Assembly: GCF_910592395.1 (NCBI RefSeq)
Contig: NC_088325.1
Span: forward strand, 8,064,109 to 8,124,108
Direction: 5' to 3'
From: Lineus longissimus
Lineage: Eukaryota > Nemertea > Pilidiophora > Heteronemertea > Lineidae
Length of the DNA: 60,000 nucleotides
The position numbers were made by a program, and so were the translations under genes. Under the pieces are notes generated by a model, which was not told where the DNA came from, did not search any database, and saw only the letters and a list, made by a program, of their open reading frames with translations. Within the stretch, counting starts at the first letter, position 1. Each line of letters begins with the position of its first letter. Below are positions 12,790 through 26,049 of this stretch, piece by piece.

Positions 12790-13860
12790 CCTTCCAATGT
12801 TTATAGAAGATCATTCTTTGATTTAATGTCAGGTCAGGTTAGCTACCTGCCACTGGTAACCTGTAAGCCAGTGCCACCTGTCTCAGGTGGGTGACTTGTC
12901 ACCCAGGGCGGATGAGCTCATCTAGAGCCAACGGCCATCTAGTTCTCCACTGGCATAGCCTCGTGGAAACTAGACACCCAGGCGACCTGACACACAAGTG
13001 ACTAGTCACCTTGGGCAGTGGAGAAAGTTCTCCGGGGGAGACTGGCCTCCTTAGCCTTGGCCGGCAACTAGTCTAGGAGATGGAAAACTCTGTTTTAATT
13101 TTAAACTCTGTTTTAATTTTGATTAATTTATTGTACCATAAATTTCCTTCCAATGTTTATAGAAGATCATTCTTTGATTTAATGTCAGGTCAGGTTAGCT
13201 ACCTGCCACTGGTAACCTGTAAGCCAGTGCCACCTGTCTCAGGTGGTTGACTAGTCACCCAGGGCGGATGAGCTCATCTAGAGCCAATGGCCATCTAGTT
13301 CTCCACTAGCATAGCCTCGCGGAAACTAGACACCGAGGCGACCTGACACACAAGTGACTAGTCACCTTGGGCAGTGGAGATAGTTCTCCGGGGGAGACTG
13401 GCCTCCTTAGCCTTGGCCGGCAACTAGTCTAGGAGATGGAAAACTCTGTTTTAATTTTAAACTTTATTTTAATTTTGATTAATTTATTGTACCATAAATT
13501 TCCTTCCAATGTTTATAAAAGATCATTCTTTGATTAATTTTGATTAATTTATTGTACCATAAATATGTTTTTCCTGTGCCACGTGCTTGCAGGCGCCGCA
13601 TAGCATAGCATAGCCTCGTGGAAACTAGACACTGAGGCGACCTGACACACAAGTGACTAGTCACCTTGGGCAGTGGAGAAAGTTCTCTGGGGGAGACTGG
13701 CCTCCTTAGCCTTGGCCGGCAACTAGTCTAGGAGATGGAAAACTCTGTTTTAATTTTAAACTCTATTTTAATTTTGATTAATTTATTGTACCATAAATTT
13801 CCTTCCAATGTTTATAAAAGATCATTCTTTGATTAATTTTGATTAATTTATTGTACCATA
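12790..13860 (-). repeat. A block L5, 3 monomers, interrupted by a 39-bp B stub
   Basis: Two monomers, then a B stub at 13561-13599 (from atatgtttttcc to gcaggcgccgc) joined directly to a tagca-repeated restart of monomer A. The join sits at a gca/tagcata microrepeat, which suggests a deletion of most of B and most of one A. The same junction recurs at 24881-24917. Confidence 0.85.
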
Positions 13861-14780
13861 AATATGTTTTTCCTGAGCCACGTGCTTGCAGGCACCGCCT
13901 CCTTTGCCTTAGTGAGCCAATCATATAACATCTTATATTGTAGCATGTGATGTATGTTTTACCAGACTATTATGTGGAAGTATTGTCCTTTGCTGGATTT
14001 GGGGTGCGGTTCACTTGAATAAGACAGATGTAAACAATGCAAGTTTGATAAAAGAAGCAATTACACTGTTAACCCGTTGACATGAAGGTGGCAGCACCAC
14101 ACTGTAGTGACTCTTAAAGGGGCAATAGGGATTACACTATGTTATTTCTTAACTTGGAACTGAACGTTCGTGCACTTTGATGTGGCTTGAAACAGGTTGA
14201 AAAGAAAAGTCTGACTTATCTTAGACATCTGAACATGATACATGAAAGTCCATACTTTTAGTTTTAACCAGAAATACTAAATTTAGGACATAACCTGGAC
14301 ATGCGTCATAGAGGTTACATAACGCTGCGCAACCTGAAATTTGGTTGATGGAAATATAGCGTCAAAGGCTTTAAGATGCCTTCGCAGTTTATAAATCCAA
14401 GCGATCTACTGGTTTCACCAGTCCGGTTGATCTCCTAATGTCGCTATTGGTCGCCTGTAGCTGATTACAGGTAGGCATCAGTCACTTGAGGCTGATTTAT
14501 ACCGTTGGGCATGATTGTCTCTTAGACTTCTACGGTTTCTGCGTAGATCTTACATTATTGTTATCAGTGTTAAAATTATAACCCCAAATCTTATTTATAA
14601 TAACATCCATAAACCCTCTCCATTTGAACCATTCGGTTGCTCTTAGTCCCAGTGATTCAAAAGGTATCACTGTTTTGTCTGGTCTTAGTAAATCTGAAAT
14701 ATAATTTATCCCTACTTCCTTCCAATGTTTATAAAAGATCATTCTTTGATTAATTTTGATTAATTTATTGTACCATAAAT
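13861..14780 (-). repeat. B module L-B5
   Basis: Full-length B with ctggatttggggtgcgg near 13997, shared only with L-B11. The LINE-like ORF at 14530-14805 has valine (KTVIPF) and arginine (GLRATE) variants. The valine form is otherwise seen in the right array. Confidence 0.9.
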
Positions 14781-16439
14781 CCTTCCAATGTTTATAGAAG
14801 ATCATTCTTTGATTTAATGTCAGGTCAGGTTAGCTACCTGCCACTGGTAACCTGTAAGCCAGTGCCACCTGTCTCAGGTGGGTGACTTGTCACCCAGGGC
14901 GGATGAGCTCATCTAGAGCCAACGGCCATCTAGTTCTCCACTAGCATAGCCTCGTGGAAACTAGACACCGAGGCGACCTGACACACAAGTGACTAGTCAC
15001 CTTGGGCAGTGGAGAAAGTTCTCCGAGGAGACTGGCCTCCTTAGCCTTGGCCGGCAACTAGTCTAGGAGATGGAAAACTCTGTTTTAATTTTAAACTCTG
15101 TTTTAATTTTGATTAATTTATTGTACCATAAATCCTTCCAATGTTTATAGAAGATCATTCTTTGATTTAATGTCAGGTCAGGTTAGCTACCTGCCACTGG
15201 TAACCTGTAAGCCAGTGCCACCTGTCTCAGGTGGGTGACTAGTCACCCAGGGCGGATGAGCTCATCTAGAGCCAACGGCCATCTAGTTCTCCACTGGCAT
15301 AGCCTCGTGGAAACTAGACACCCAGGCGACCTGACACACTAGTGACTAGTCACCTTGGGCAGTGGAGAAAGTTCTCCGGGGGAGACTGGCCTCCTCAGAC
15401 TGGCCTCCTCAACTAGTCTAGGAGATGGAAAACTCTGTTTTAATTTTAAACTCTGTTTTAATTTTGATTAATTTATTGTACCATAAATTTCCTTCCAATG
15501 TTTATAGAAGATCATTCTTTGATTTAATGTCAGGTCAGGATAGCTACCTGCCACCGGTAACTTGTAAGCCAGTGCCACCTGTCACAGGTGGGTGACTAGT
15601 CACCCAGGGCGGATGAGCTCATCTAGAGCCAACGGCCATCTAGTTCTCCACTAGCATAGCCTCGTGGAAACTAGACACAGAGGCGACCTGACACACAAGT
15701 GACTAGTCACCTTGGGCAGTGGAGAAAGTTCTCCGAGGAGACTGGCCTCCTTAGCCTTGGCCGGCAACTAGTCTAGGAGATGGAAAACTCTGTTTTAATT
15801 TCAGGTTAGCTACCTGCCACTGGTAACCTGTAAGCCAGTGCCACCTGTCTCAGGTGGTTGACTAGTCACCCAGGGCGGATAAGCTCATCTAGAGCCAACG
15901 GCCATCTAGTTCTCCACTAGCATAGCCTCGTGGAAACTAGACACCGAGGCGACCTGACACACAAGTGACTAGTCACCTTGGGCAGTGGAGAAAGTTCTCC
16001 GAGGAGACTGGCCTCCTTAGCCTTGGCCGGCAACTAGTCTAGGAGATGGAAAACTCTGTTTTAATTTCAGGTTAGCTACCTGCCACTGGTAACCTGTAAG
16101 CCAGTGCCACCTGTCTCAGGTGGTTGACTAGTCACCCAGGGCGGATAAGCTCATCTAGAGCGAACGGCCATCTAGTTCTCCACTAGCATAGCCTCGTGGA
16201 AACTAGACACTGAGGCGACCTGACACACAAGTGACTAGTCACCTAGGGCAGTGGAGAAAGTTCTCTGGGGGAGGCTGGCCTCCTTAGCCTTTGCCGGCAA
16301 CTAGTCTAGGAGATGGAAAACTCTGTTTTAATTTTAAACTCTATTTTAATTTTGATTAATTTATTGTACCATAAATTTCCTTCCAATGTTTGTAAAAGAT
16401 CATTCTTTGATTAATTTTGATTAATTTATTGTACCATAA
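14781..16439 (-). repeat. A block L6, 5 monomers
   Basis: Five monomers. One is rearranged at 15385-15415, where gactggcctcct is tandemly repeated and replaces the ccttggccggc segment. Confidence 0.85.
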
Positions 16440-17362
16440 ATATGTTTTTCCTGAGCCACGTGCTTGCAGGCGCCGCCTCCTTTGCCTTAGTGAGCCAATC
16501 ATATAACATCTTATATTGTAGCATGTGATGTATGTTTTACCAGACTATTATGTTGAAGTATTGTCCTTTGCTGGATTGGGGGTACGGTTCACTTGAATAA
16601 GACAGATGTAAACAATGTAAGTTTGATGAAAGAAGCAATTACACTGTTAACCCGTTGACATGAAGGTGGCAGCACCACACTGTAGTGACTCTTAAAGGGG
16701 CAATAGGGATTACACTATGTTATTTCTTAACTTGGAACTGAACGTTCGTGCACTTTGATGTGGCTTGAAACAGGTTGAAAAGAAAAGTCTGACTTATCTT
16801 AGACATCTGAACATGATACATGAAAGTCCATACTTTTAGTTTTAACCAGAAATACTAAATTTAGGACATAACCTGGACATGCGTCATAGAGGTTACATAA
16901 CGCTGCGCAACCTGAAATTTGGTTGATGGAAATATAGCGTCAAAGGCTTTAAGATGCCTTCGCAGTTTATAAATCCAAGCGATCTACTGGTTTCACCAGT
17001 CCGGTTGATCTCCTAATGTCGCTATTGGTCGCCTGTAGCTGATTACAGGTAGGCATCAGTCACTTGAGGCTGATTTATACCGTGATTATACCATGATTGT
17101 CTCTTAGACTTCTACGGTTTCTGCGTAGATCTTACATTATTGTTATCAGTGTTAAAATTATAACCCCAAATCTTATTTATAATAACATCCATAAACCCTC
17201 TCCATTTGAACCATTCGGTTGCTTTTAGTCCCAGTGATTCAAAAGGTATCGCTGTTTTGTCTGGTCTTAGTAAATCTGAAATATAATTTATCCCTACTTC
17301 CTTCCAATGTTTATAAAAGATCATTCTTTGATTAATTTTGATTAATTTATTGTACCATAAAT
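16440..17362 (-). repeat. B module L-B6
   Basis: Full-length B of the gattatacc subtype; ORF at 17112-17387. Near-identical to L-B9, 5643 bp downstream, including the shared rare changes tatgttgaag and tttgatgaaag. Confidence 0.9.
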
Positions 17363-18015
17363 CCTTCCAATGTTTATAGAAGATCATTCTTTGATTTAAT
17401 GTCAGGTCAGGTTAGCTACCTGCCACTGGTAACCTGTAAGCCAGTGCCACCTGTCTCAGGTGGGTGACTTGTCACCCAGGGCGGATGAGCTCATCTAGAG
17501 CCAATGGCCATCTAGTTCTCCACTGGCATAGCCTCGTGGAAACTAGACACCCAGGCGACCTGACACACAAGTGACTAGTCACCTTGGGCAGTGGAGAAAG
17601 TTCTCCGGGGGAGACTGGCCTCCTTAGCCTTGGCCGGCAACTAGTCTAGGAGATGGAAAACTCTGTTTTAATTTTAAACTCTGTTTTAATTTTGATTAAT
17701 TTATTGTACCATAAATTTCCTTCCAATGTTTATAGAAGATCATTCTTTGATTTAATGTCAGGTCAGGTTAGCTACCTGCCACTGGTAACCTGTAAGCCAG
17801 TGCCACCTGTCTCAGGTGGTTGACTAATCACCCAGGGCGGATGAGCTCATCTAGAGCCAATGGCCATCTAGTTCTCCACTAGCATAGCCTCGTGGAAACT
17901 AGACACCGAGGCGACCTGACACACAAGTGACTAGTCACCTTGGGCAGTGGAGAAAGTTCTCCGGGGGAGACTGGCCTCCTTGGCCTTGGCCGGCAACTGA
18001 AATTTGGCCGGCAAC
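17363..18015 (-). repeat. A block L7, 2 monomers ending in a rare junction
   Basis: Two monomers. The second breaks off at 17985-18016, where ggccggcaactgaaattt is duplicated before continuing into the middle of a B module. The same junction recurs at 23630-23660. Confidence 0.88.
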
Positions 18016-18464
18016 TGAAATTTGGTTGATGGAAATATAGCGTCAAAGGCTTTAAGATGCCTTCGCAGTTTATAAATCCAAGCGATCTACTGGTTTCACC
18101 AGTCCGGTTGATCTCCTAATGTCGCTATTGGTCGCCTGTAGCTGATTACAGGTAGGCATCAGTCACTTGAGGCTGATTTATACCGTGATTATACCATGAT
18201 TGTCTCTTAGACTTCTACGGTTTCTGCGTAGATCTTACATTATTGTTATCAGTGTTAAAATTATAACCCCAAATCTTATTTATAATAACATCCATAAACC
18301 CTCTCCATTTGAACCATTCGGTTGCTTTTAGTCCCAGTGATTCAAAAGGTATCGCTGTTTTGTCTGGTCTTAGTAAATCTGAAATATAATTTATCCCTAC
18401 TTCCTTCCAATGTTTATAAAAGATCATTCTTTGATTAATTTTGATTAATTTATTGTACTATAAA
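18016..18464 (-). repeat. B module L-B7, 5'-truncated
   Basis: Only the last ~450 bp of B, starting at ctgaaatttggttgatgg. LINE-like ORF of 70 codons at 18215-18427. The spacer carries ttgtactataaat instead of ttgtaccataaat, which removes the upstream start and shortens the ORF. Confidence 0.88.
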
Positions 18465-19239
18465 TCCTTCCAATGTTTATAGAAGATCATTCTTTGATTT
18501 AATGTCAGGTCAGGTTAGCTACCTGCCACTGGTAACCTGTAAGCCAGTGCCACCTGTCTCAGGTGGGTGACTTGTCACCCAGGGCGGATGAGCTCATCTA
18601 GAGCCAACGGCCATCTAGTTCTCCACTGGCATAGCCTCGTGGAAACTAGACACCCAGGCGACCTGACACACAAGTGACTAGTCACCTTGGGCAGTGGAGA
18701 AAGTTCTCCGGGGGAGACTGGCCTCCTTAGCCTTGGCCGGCAACTAGTCTAGGAGATGGAAAACTCTGTTTTAATTTTAAACTCTGTTTTAATTTTGATT
18801 AATTTATTGTACCATAAATTTCCTTCCAATGTTTATAGAAGATCATTCTTTGATTTAATGTCAGGTCAGGTTAGCTACCTGCCACTGGTAACCTGTAAGC
18901 CAGTGCCACCTGTCTCAGGTGGTTGACTAGTCACCCAGGGCGGATAAGCTCATCTAGAGCCAACAGCCATCTAGTTCTCCACTAGCATAGCCTCGTGGAA
19001 ACTAGACACTGAGGCGACCTGACACACAAGTGACTAGTCACCTTGGGCAGTGGAGAAAGTTCTCTGGGGGAGACTGGCCTCCTTAGCCTTGGCCGGCAAC
19101 TAGTCTAGGAGATGGAAAACTCTGTTTTAATTTTAAACTCTATTTTAATTTTGATTAATTTATTGTACCATAAATTTCCTTCCAATGTTTATAAAAGATC
19201 ATTCTTTGATTAATTTTGATTAATTTATTGTACCATAAA
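18465..19239 (-). repeat. A block L8, 2 monomers
   Basis: Two monomers. The first has the gacttgtcac variant of the central palindrome, common right after B modules in this array. Confidence 0.85.
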
Positions 19240-20157
19240 TATGTTTTTCCTGAGCCACGTGCTTGCAGGCGCCGCCTCCTTTGCCTTAGTGAGCCAATCA
19301 TATAACATCTTATATTGTAGCATGTGATGTATGTTTTACCAGACTATTATGTGGAAGTATTGTCCTTTGCTGGATTGGGGGTACGGTTCACTTGAATAAG
19401 ACAGATGTAAACAATGCAAGTTTGATAAAAGAAGCAATTACACTGTTAACCCGTTGACATGAAGGTGGCAGCACCACACTGTAGTGACTCTTAAAGGGGC
19501 AATAGGGATTACACTATGTTATTTCTTAACTTGGAACTGAACGTTCGTGCACTTTGATGTGGCTTGAAACAGGTTGAAAAGAAAAGTCTGACTTATCTTA
19601 GACATCTGAACATGATACATGAAAGTCCATACTTTTAGTTTTAACCAGAAATACTAAATTTAGGACATAACCTGGACATGCGTCATAGAGGTTACATAAC
19701 GCTGCGCAACCTGAAATTTGGTTGATGGAAATATAGCGTCAAAGGCTTTAAGATGCCTCCGCAGTTTATAAATCCAAGCGATCTACTGGTTTCACCAGTC
19801 CGGTTGATCTCCTAATGTCGCTATTGGTCACCTGTAGCTGATTACAGGTAGGCATCAGTCACTTGAGGCTGATTTATACCGTTGGGCATGATTGTCTCTT
19901 AGACTTCTACGGTTTCTGCGTAGATCTTACATTATTGTTATCAGTGTTAAAATTATAACCCCAAATCTTATTTATAATAACATCCATAAACCCTCTCCAT
20001 TTGAACCATTCGGTTGCTTTTAGTCCCAGTGATTCAAAAGGTATCGCTGTTTTGTCTGGTCTTAGTAAATCTGAAATATAATTTATCACTACTTCCTTCC
20101 AATGTTTATAAAAGATCATTCTTTGATTAATTTTGATTAATTTATTGTACCATAAAT
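19240..20157 (-). repeat. B module L-B8
   Basis: Full-length B of the ttgggcatg subtype, closest to L-B1 to L-B3. ORF 19907-20182 has a G-to-V change (KEVVINY) from tatcacta. Confidence 0.9.
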
Positions 20158-22082
20158 CCTTCCAATGTTTATAGAAGATCATTCTTTGATTTAATGTCAG
20201 GTCAGGTTAGCTACCTGCCACTGGTAACCTGTAAGCCAGTGCCACCTGTCTCAGGTGGGTGACTTGTCACCCAGGGCGGATGAGCTCATCTAGAGCCAAC
20301 GGCCATCTAGTTCTCCACTGGCATAGCCTCGTGGAAACTAGACACCCAGGCGACCTGACACACAAGTGACTAGTCACCTTGGGCAGTGGAGAAAGTTCTC
20401 CGGGGGAGACTGGCCTCCTTAGCCTTGGCCGGCAACTAGTCTAGGAGATTGAAAACTCTGTTTTAATTTTAAACTCTGTTTTAATTTTGATTAATTTATT
20501 GTACCATAAATTTCCTTTCAATGTTTATAGAAGATCATTCTTTGATTTAATGTCAGGTCAGGTTAGCTACCTGCCACTGGTAACCTGTAAGCCAGTGCCA
20601 CCTGTCACAGGTGGGTGACTAGTCACCCAGGGCGGATGAGCTCATCTAGAGCCAACGGCCATCTAGTTCTCCACTAGCATAGCCTCGTGGAAACTAGACA
20701 CCGAGGCGACCTGACACACAAGTGACTAGTCACCTTGGGCAGTGGAGAAAGTTCTCCGAGGAGACTGGCCTCCTTAGCCTTGGCCGGCAACTAGTCTAGG
20801 AGATGGAAAACTCTGTTTTAATTTTAGGTTAGCTACCTGCCACTGGTAACCTGTAAGCCAGTGCCACCTGTCCAGGTGGTTGACTAGTCACCCAGGGCGG
20901 ATGAGCTCATCTAGAGCCAATGGCCATCTAGTTCTCCACTAGCATAGCCTCGTGGAAACTAGACACCGAGGCGACCTGACACACAAGTGACTAGTCACCT
21001 TGGGCAGTGGAGAAAGTTCTCCGGGGGAGACTGGCCTCCTTAGCCTTGGCTGGCAACTAGTCTAGGAGATGGAAAACTCTGTTTTAATTTTAGGTTAGCT
21101 ACCTGCCACTGGTAACCTGTAAGCCAGTGCTACCTGTCTCAGGTGGTTGACTAGTCACCCAGGGCGGATAAGCTCATCTAGAGCGAACGGCCATCTAGTT
21201 CTCCACTAGCATAGCCTCGTGGAAACTAGACACCGAGGCGACCTGACACACAAGTGACTAGTCACCTTGGGCAGTGGAGAAAGTTCTCTGGGGGAGACTG
21301 GCCTCCTCAGCCTTGGCCGGCAACTAGTCTAGGAGAGGGAAAACTCTGTTTTAATTTTAAACTCTGTTTTAATTTTGATTAATTTATTGTACCATAAATC
21401 CTTCCAATGTTTATAGAAGATCATTCTTTGATTTAATGTCAGGTCAGGTTAGCTACCTGCCACTGGTAACCTGTAAGCCAGTGCCACCTGTCTCAGGTGG
21501 TTGACTAGTCACCCAGGGCGGATGAGCTCATCTAGAGCCAACGGCCATCTAGTTCTCCACTAGCATAGCCTCGTGGAAACTAGACACAGAGGCGACCAGA
21601 CACACAAGTGACTAGTCACCTTGGGCAGTGGAGAAAGTTCTCCGAGGAGACTGGCCTCCTTAGCCTTGGCCGGCAACTAGTCTAGGAGATGGAAAACTCT
21701 GTTTTAATTTCAGGTTAGCTACCTGCCACTGGTAACCTGTAAGCCAGTGCCACCTGTCTCAGGTGGTTGACTAGTCACCCAGGGCGGATAAGCTCATCTA
21801 GAGCCAACGGCCATCTAGTTCTCCACTAGCATAGCCTCGTGGAAACAAGACACTGAGGCGACCTGACACACAAGTGACTAGTCACCTAGGGCAGTGGAGA
21901 AAGTTCTCTGGGGGAGGCTGGCCTCCTTAGCCTTTGCCGGCAACTAGTCTAGGAGATGGAAAACTCTGTTTTAATTTTAAACTCTATTTTAATTTTGATT
22001 AATTTATTGTACCATAAATTTCCTTCCAATGTTTGTAAAAGATCATTCTTTGATTAATTTTGATTAATTTATTGTACCATAA
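20158..22082 (-). repeat. A block L9, 6 monomers
   Basis: Six monomers. One lost three bases in the CCACCTG...CAGGTGG hairpin (cctgtccagg, about 20870), shortening its loop. Confidence 0.85.
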
Positions 22083-23004
22083 ATATGTTTTTCCTGAGCC
22101 ACGTGCTTGCAGGCGCCGCCTCCTTTGCCTTAGTGAGCCAATCATATAACATCTTATATTGTAGCATGTGATGTATGTTTTACCAGACTATTATGTTGAA
22201 GTATTGTCCTTTGCTGGATTGGGGGTACGGTTCACTTGAATAAGACAGATGTAAACAATGTAAGTTTGATGAAAGAAGCAATTACACTGTTAACCCGTTG
22301 ACATGAGGGTGGCAGCACCACACTGTAGTGACTCTTAAAGGGGCAATAGGGATTACACTATGTTATTTCTTAACTTGGAACTGAACGTTCGTGCACTTTG
22401 ATGTGGCTTGAAACAGGTTGAAAAGAAAAGTCTGACTTATCTTAGACATCTGAACATGATACATGAAAGTCCATACTTTTAGTTTTAACCAGAAATACTA
22501 AATTTAGGACATAACCTGGACATGCGTCATAGAGGTTACATAACGCTGCGCAACCTGAAATTTGGTTGATGGAAATATAGCGTCAAAGGCTTTAAGATGC
22601 CTTCGCAGTTTATAAATCCAAGCGATCTACTGGTTTCACCAGTCCGGTTGATCTCCTAATGTCGCTATTGGTCGCCTGTAGCTGATTACAGGTAGGCATC
22701 AGTCACTTGAGGCTGATTTATACCGTGATTATACCATGATTGTCTCTTAGACTTCTACGGTTTCTGCGTAGATCTTACATTATTGTTATCAGTGTTAAAA
22801 TTATAACCCCAAATCTTATTTATAATAACATCCATAAACCCTCTCCATTTGAACCATTCGGTTGCTTTTAGTCCCAGTGATTCAAAAGGTATCGCTGTTT
22901 TGTCTGGTCTTAGTAAATCTGAAATATAATTTATCCCTACTTCCTTCCAATGTTTATAAAAGATCATTCTTTGATTAATTTTGATTAATTTATTGTACCA
23001 TAAA
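22083..23004 (-). repeat. B module L-B9
   Basis: Full-length B, the 5643-bp-distant twin of L-B6. ORF at 22755-23030. Confidence 0.9.
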
Positions 23005-23658
23005 TCCTTCCAATGTTTATAGAAGATCATTCTTTGATTTAATGTCAGGTCAGGTTAGCTACCTGCCACTGGTAACCTGTAAGCCAGTGCCACCTGTCTC
23101 AGGTGGGTGACTTGTCACCCAGGGCGGATGAGCTCATCTAGAGCCAATGGCCATCTAGTTCTCCACTGGCATAGCCTCGTGGAAACTAGACACCCAGGCG
23201 ACCTGACACACAAGTGACTAGTCACCTTGGGCAGTGGAGAAAGTTCTCCGGGGGAGACTGGCCTCCTTAGCCTTGGCCGGCAACTAGTCTAGGAGATGGA
23301 AAACTCTGTTTTAATTTTAAACTCTGTTTTAATTTTGATTAATTTATTGTACCATAAATTTCCTTCCAATGTTTATAGAAGATCATTCTTTGATTTAATG
23401 TCAGGTCAGGTTAGCTACCTGCCACTGGTAACCTGTAAGCCAGTGCCACCTGTCTCAGGTGGTTGACTAATCACCCAGGGCGGATGAGCTCATCTAGAGC
23501 CAATGGCCATCTAGTTCTCCACTAGCATAGCCTCGTGGAAACTAGACACCGAGGCGACCTGACACACAAGTGACTAGTCACCTTGGGCAGTGGAGAAAGT
23601 TCTCCGGGGGAGACTGGCCTCCTTGGCCTTGGCCGGCAACTGAAATTTGGCCGGCAAC
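23005..23658 (-). repeat. A block L10, 2 monomers
   Basis: Twin of A block L7, with the same private variants (gactaatcac, ccttggccttgg) and the same terminal junction duplication. Confidence 0.88.
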
Positions 23659-24108
23659 TGAAATTTGGTTGATGGAAATATAGCGTCAAAGGCTTTAAGA
23701 TGCCTTCGCAGTTTATAAATCCAAGCGATCTACTGGTTTCACCAGTCCGGTTGATCTCCTAATGTCGCTATTGGTCGCCTGTAGCTGATTACAGGTAGGC
23801 ATCAGTCACTTGAGGCTGATTTATACCGTGATTATACCATGATTGTCTCTTAGACTTCTACGGTTTCTGCGTAGATCTTACATTATTGTTATCAGTGTTA
23901 AAATTATAACCCCAAATCTTATTTATAATAACATCCATAAACCCTCTCCATTTGAACCATTCGGTTGCTTTTAGTCCCAGTGATTCAAAAGGTATCGCTG
24001 TTTTGTCTGGTCTTAGTAAATCTGAAATATAATTTATCCCTACTTCCTTCCAATGTTTATAAAAGATCATTCTTTGATTAATTTTGATTAATTTATTGTA
24101 CTATAAAT
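23659..24108 (-). repeat. B module L-B10, 5'-truncated
   Basis: Twin of L-B7, 5643 bp apart, with the same truncation point and the same ttgtactataaat variant. ORF 23858-24070. Confidence 0.88.
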
Positions 24109-25179
24109 CCTTCCAATGTTTATAGAAGATCATTCTTTGATTTAATGTCAGGTCAGGTTAGCTACCTGCCACTGGTAACCTGTAAGCCAGTGCCACCTGT
24201 CTCAGGTGGGTGACTTGTCACCCAGGGCGGATGAGCTCATCTAGAGCCAACGGCCATCTAGTTCTCCACTGGCATAGCCTCGTGGAAACTAGACACCCAG
24301 GCGACCTGACACACAAGTGACTAGTCACCTTGGGCAGTGGAGAAAGTTCTCCGGGGGAGACTGGCCTCCTTAGCCTTGGCCGGCAACTAGTCTAGGAGAT
24401 GGAAAACTCTGTTTTAATTTTAAACTCTGTTTTAATTTTGATTAATTTATTGTACCATAAATTTCCTTCCAATGTTTATAGAAGATCATTCTTTGATTTA
24501 ATGTCAGGTCAGGTTAGCTACCTGCCACTGGTAACCTGTAAGCCAGTGCCACCTGTCTCAGGTGGTTGACTAATCACCCAGGGCGGATGAGCTCATCTAG
24601 AGCCAATGCCATCTAGTTCTCCACTAGCATAGCCTCGTGGAAACTAGACACCGAGGCGACCTGACACACAAGTGACTAGTCACCTTGGGCAGTGGAGAAA
24701 GTTCTCCGGGGGAGACTGGCCTCCTTGGCCTTGGCCGGCAACTAGTTTAGGAGATGGAAAACTCTGTTTTAATTTTAAACTCTATTTTAATTTTGATTAA
24801 TTTATTGTACCATAAATTTCCTTCCAATGTTTATAAAAGATCATTCTTTGATTAATTTTGATTAATTTATTGTACCATAAATATGTTTTTCCTGAGCCAC
24901 GTGCTTGCAGGCGCCGCATAGCATAGCATAGCCTCGTGGAAACTAGACACTGAGGCGACCTGACACACAAGTGACTAGTCACCTTGGGCAGTGGAGAAAG
25001 TTCTCTGGGGGAGACTGGCCTCCTTAGCCTTGGCCGGCAACTAGTCTAGGAGATGGAAAACTCTGTTTTAATTTTAAACTCTATTTTAATTTTGATTAAT
25101 TTATTGTACCATAAATTTCCTTCCAATGTTTATAAAAGATCATTCTTTGATTAATTTTGATTAATTTATTGTACCATAA
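24109..25179 (-). repeat. A block L11, 3 monomers, with a B stub
   Basis: Two monomers, a B stub at 24881-24917 and a restarted monomer. The structure duplicates that at 13440-13860, at a distance of 11318 bp. Confidence 0.85.
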
Positions 25180-26049
25180 ATATGTTTTTCCTGAGCCACG
25201 TGCTTGCAGGCGCCGCCTCCTTTGCCTTAGTGAGCCAATCATATAACATCTTATATTGTAGCATGTGATGTATGTTTTACCAGACTATTATGTGGAAGTA
25301 TTGTCCTTTGCTGGATTTGGGGTGCGGTTCACTTGAATAAGACAGATGTAAACAATGCAAGTTTGATAAAAGAAGCAATTACACTGTTAACCCGTTGACA
25401 TGAAGGTGGCAGCACCACACTGTAGTGACTCTTAAAGGGGCAATAGGGATTACACTATGTTATTTCTTAACTTGGAACTGAACGTTCGTGCACTTTGATG
25501 TGGCTTGAAACAGGTTGAAAAGAAAAGTCTGACTTATCTTAGACATCTGAACATGATACATGAAAGTCCATACTTTTAGTTTTAACCAGAAATACTAAAT
25601 TTAGGACATAACCTGGACATGCGTCATAGAGGTTACATAACGCTGCGCAACCTGAAATTTGGTTGATGGAAATATAGCGTCAAAGGCTTTAAGATGCCTT
25701 CGTAGTTTATAAATCCAAGCGATCTACTGGTTTCACCAGTCCGGTTGATCTCCTAATGTCGCTATTGGTCGCCTGTAGCTGATTACAGGTAGGCATCAGT
25801 CACTTGAGGCTGATTTATACCGTTGGGCATGATTGTCTCTTAGACTTCTACGGTTTCTGCGTAGATCTTACATTATTGTTATCAGTGTTAAAATTATAAC
25901 CCCAAATCTTATTTATAATAACATCCATAAACCCTCTCCATTTGAACCATTCGGTTGCTCTTAGTCCCAGTGATTCAAAAGGTATCACTGTTTTGTCTGG
26001 TCTTAGTAAATCTGAAATATAATTTATCCCTACTTCCTTCCAATGTTTA
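25180..26049 (-). repeat. B module L-B11
   Basis: B module lacking the last ~60 bp duplicated LINE-like piece, so its ORF (25848-26060) is 70 codons without the N-terminal duplication. It carries the valine and arginine variants and is the twin of L-B5. Confidence 0.88.
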
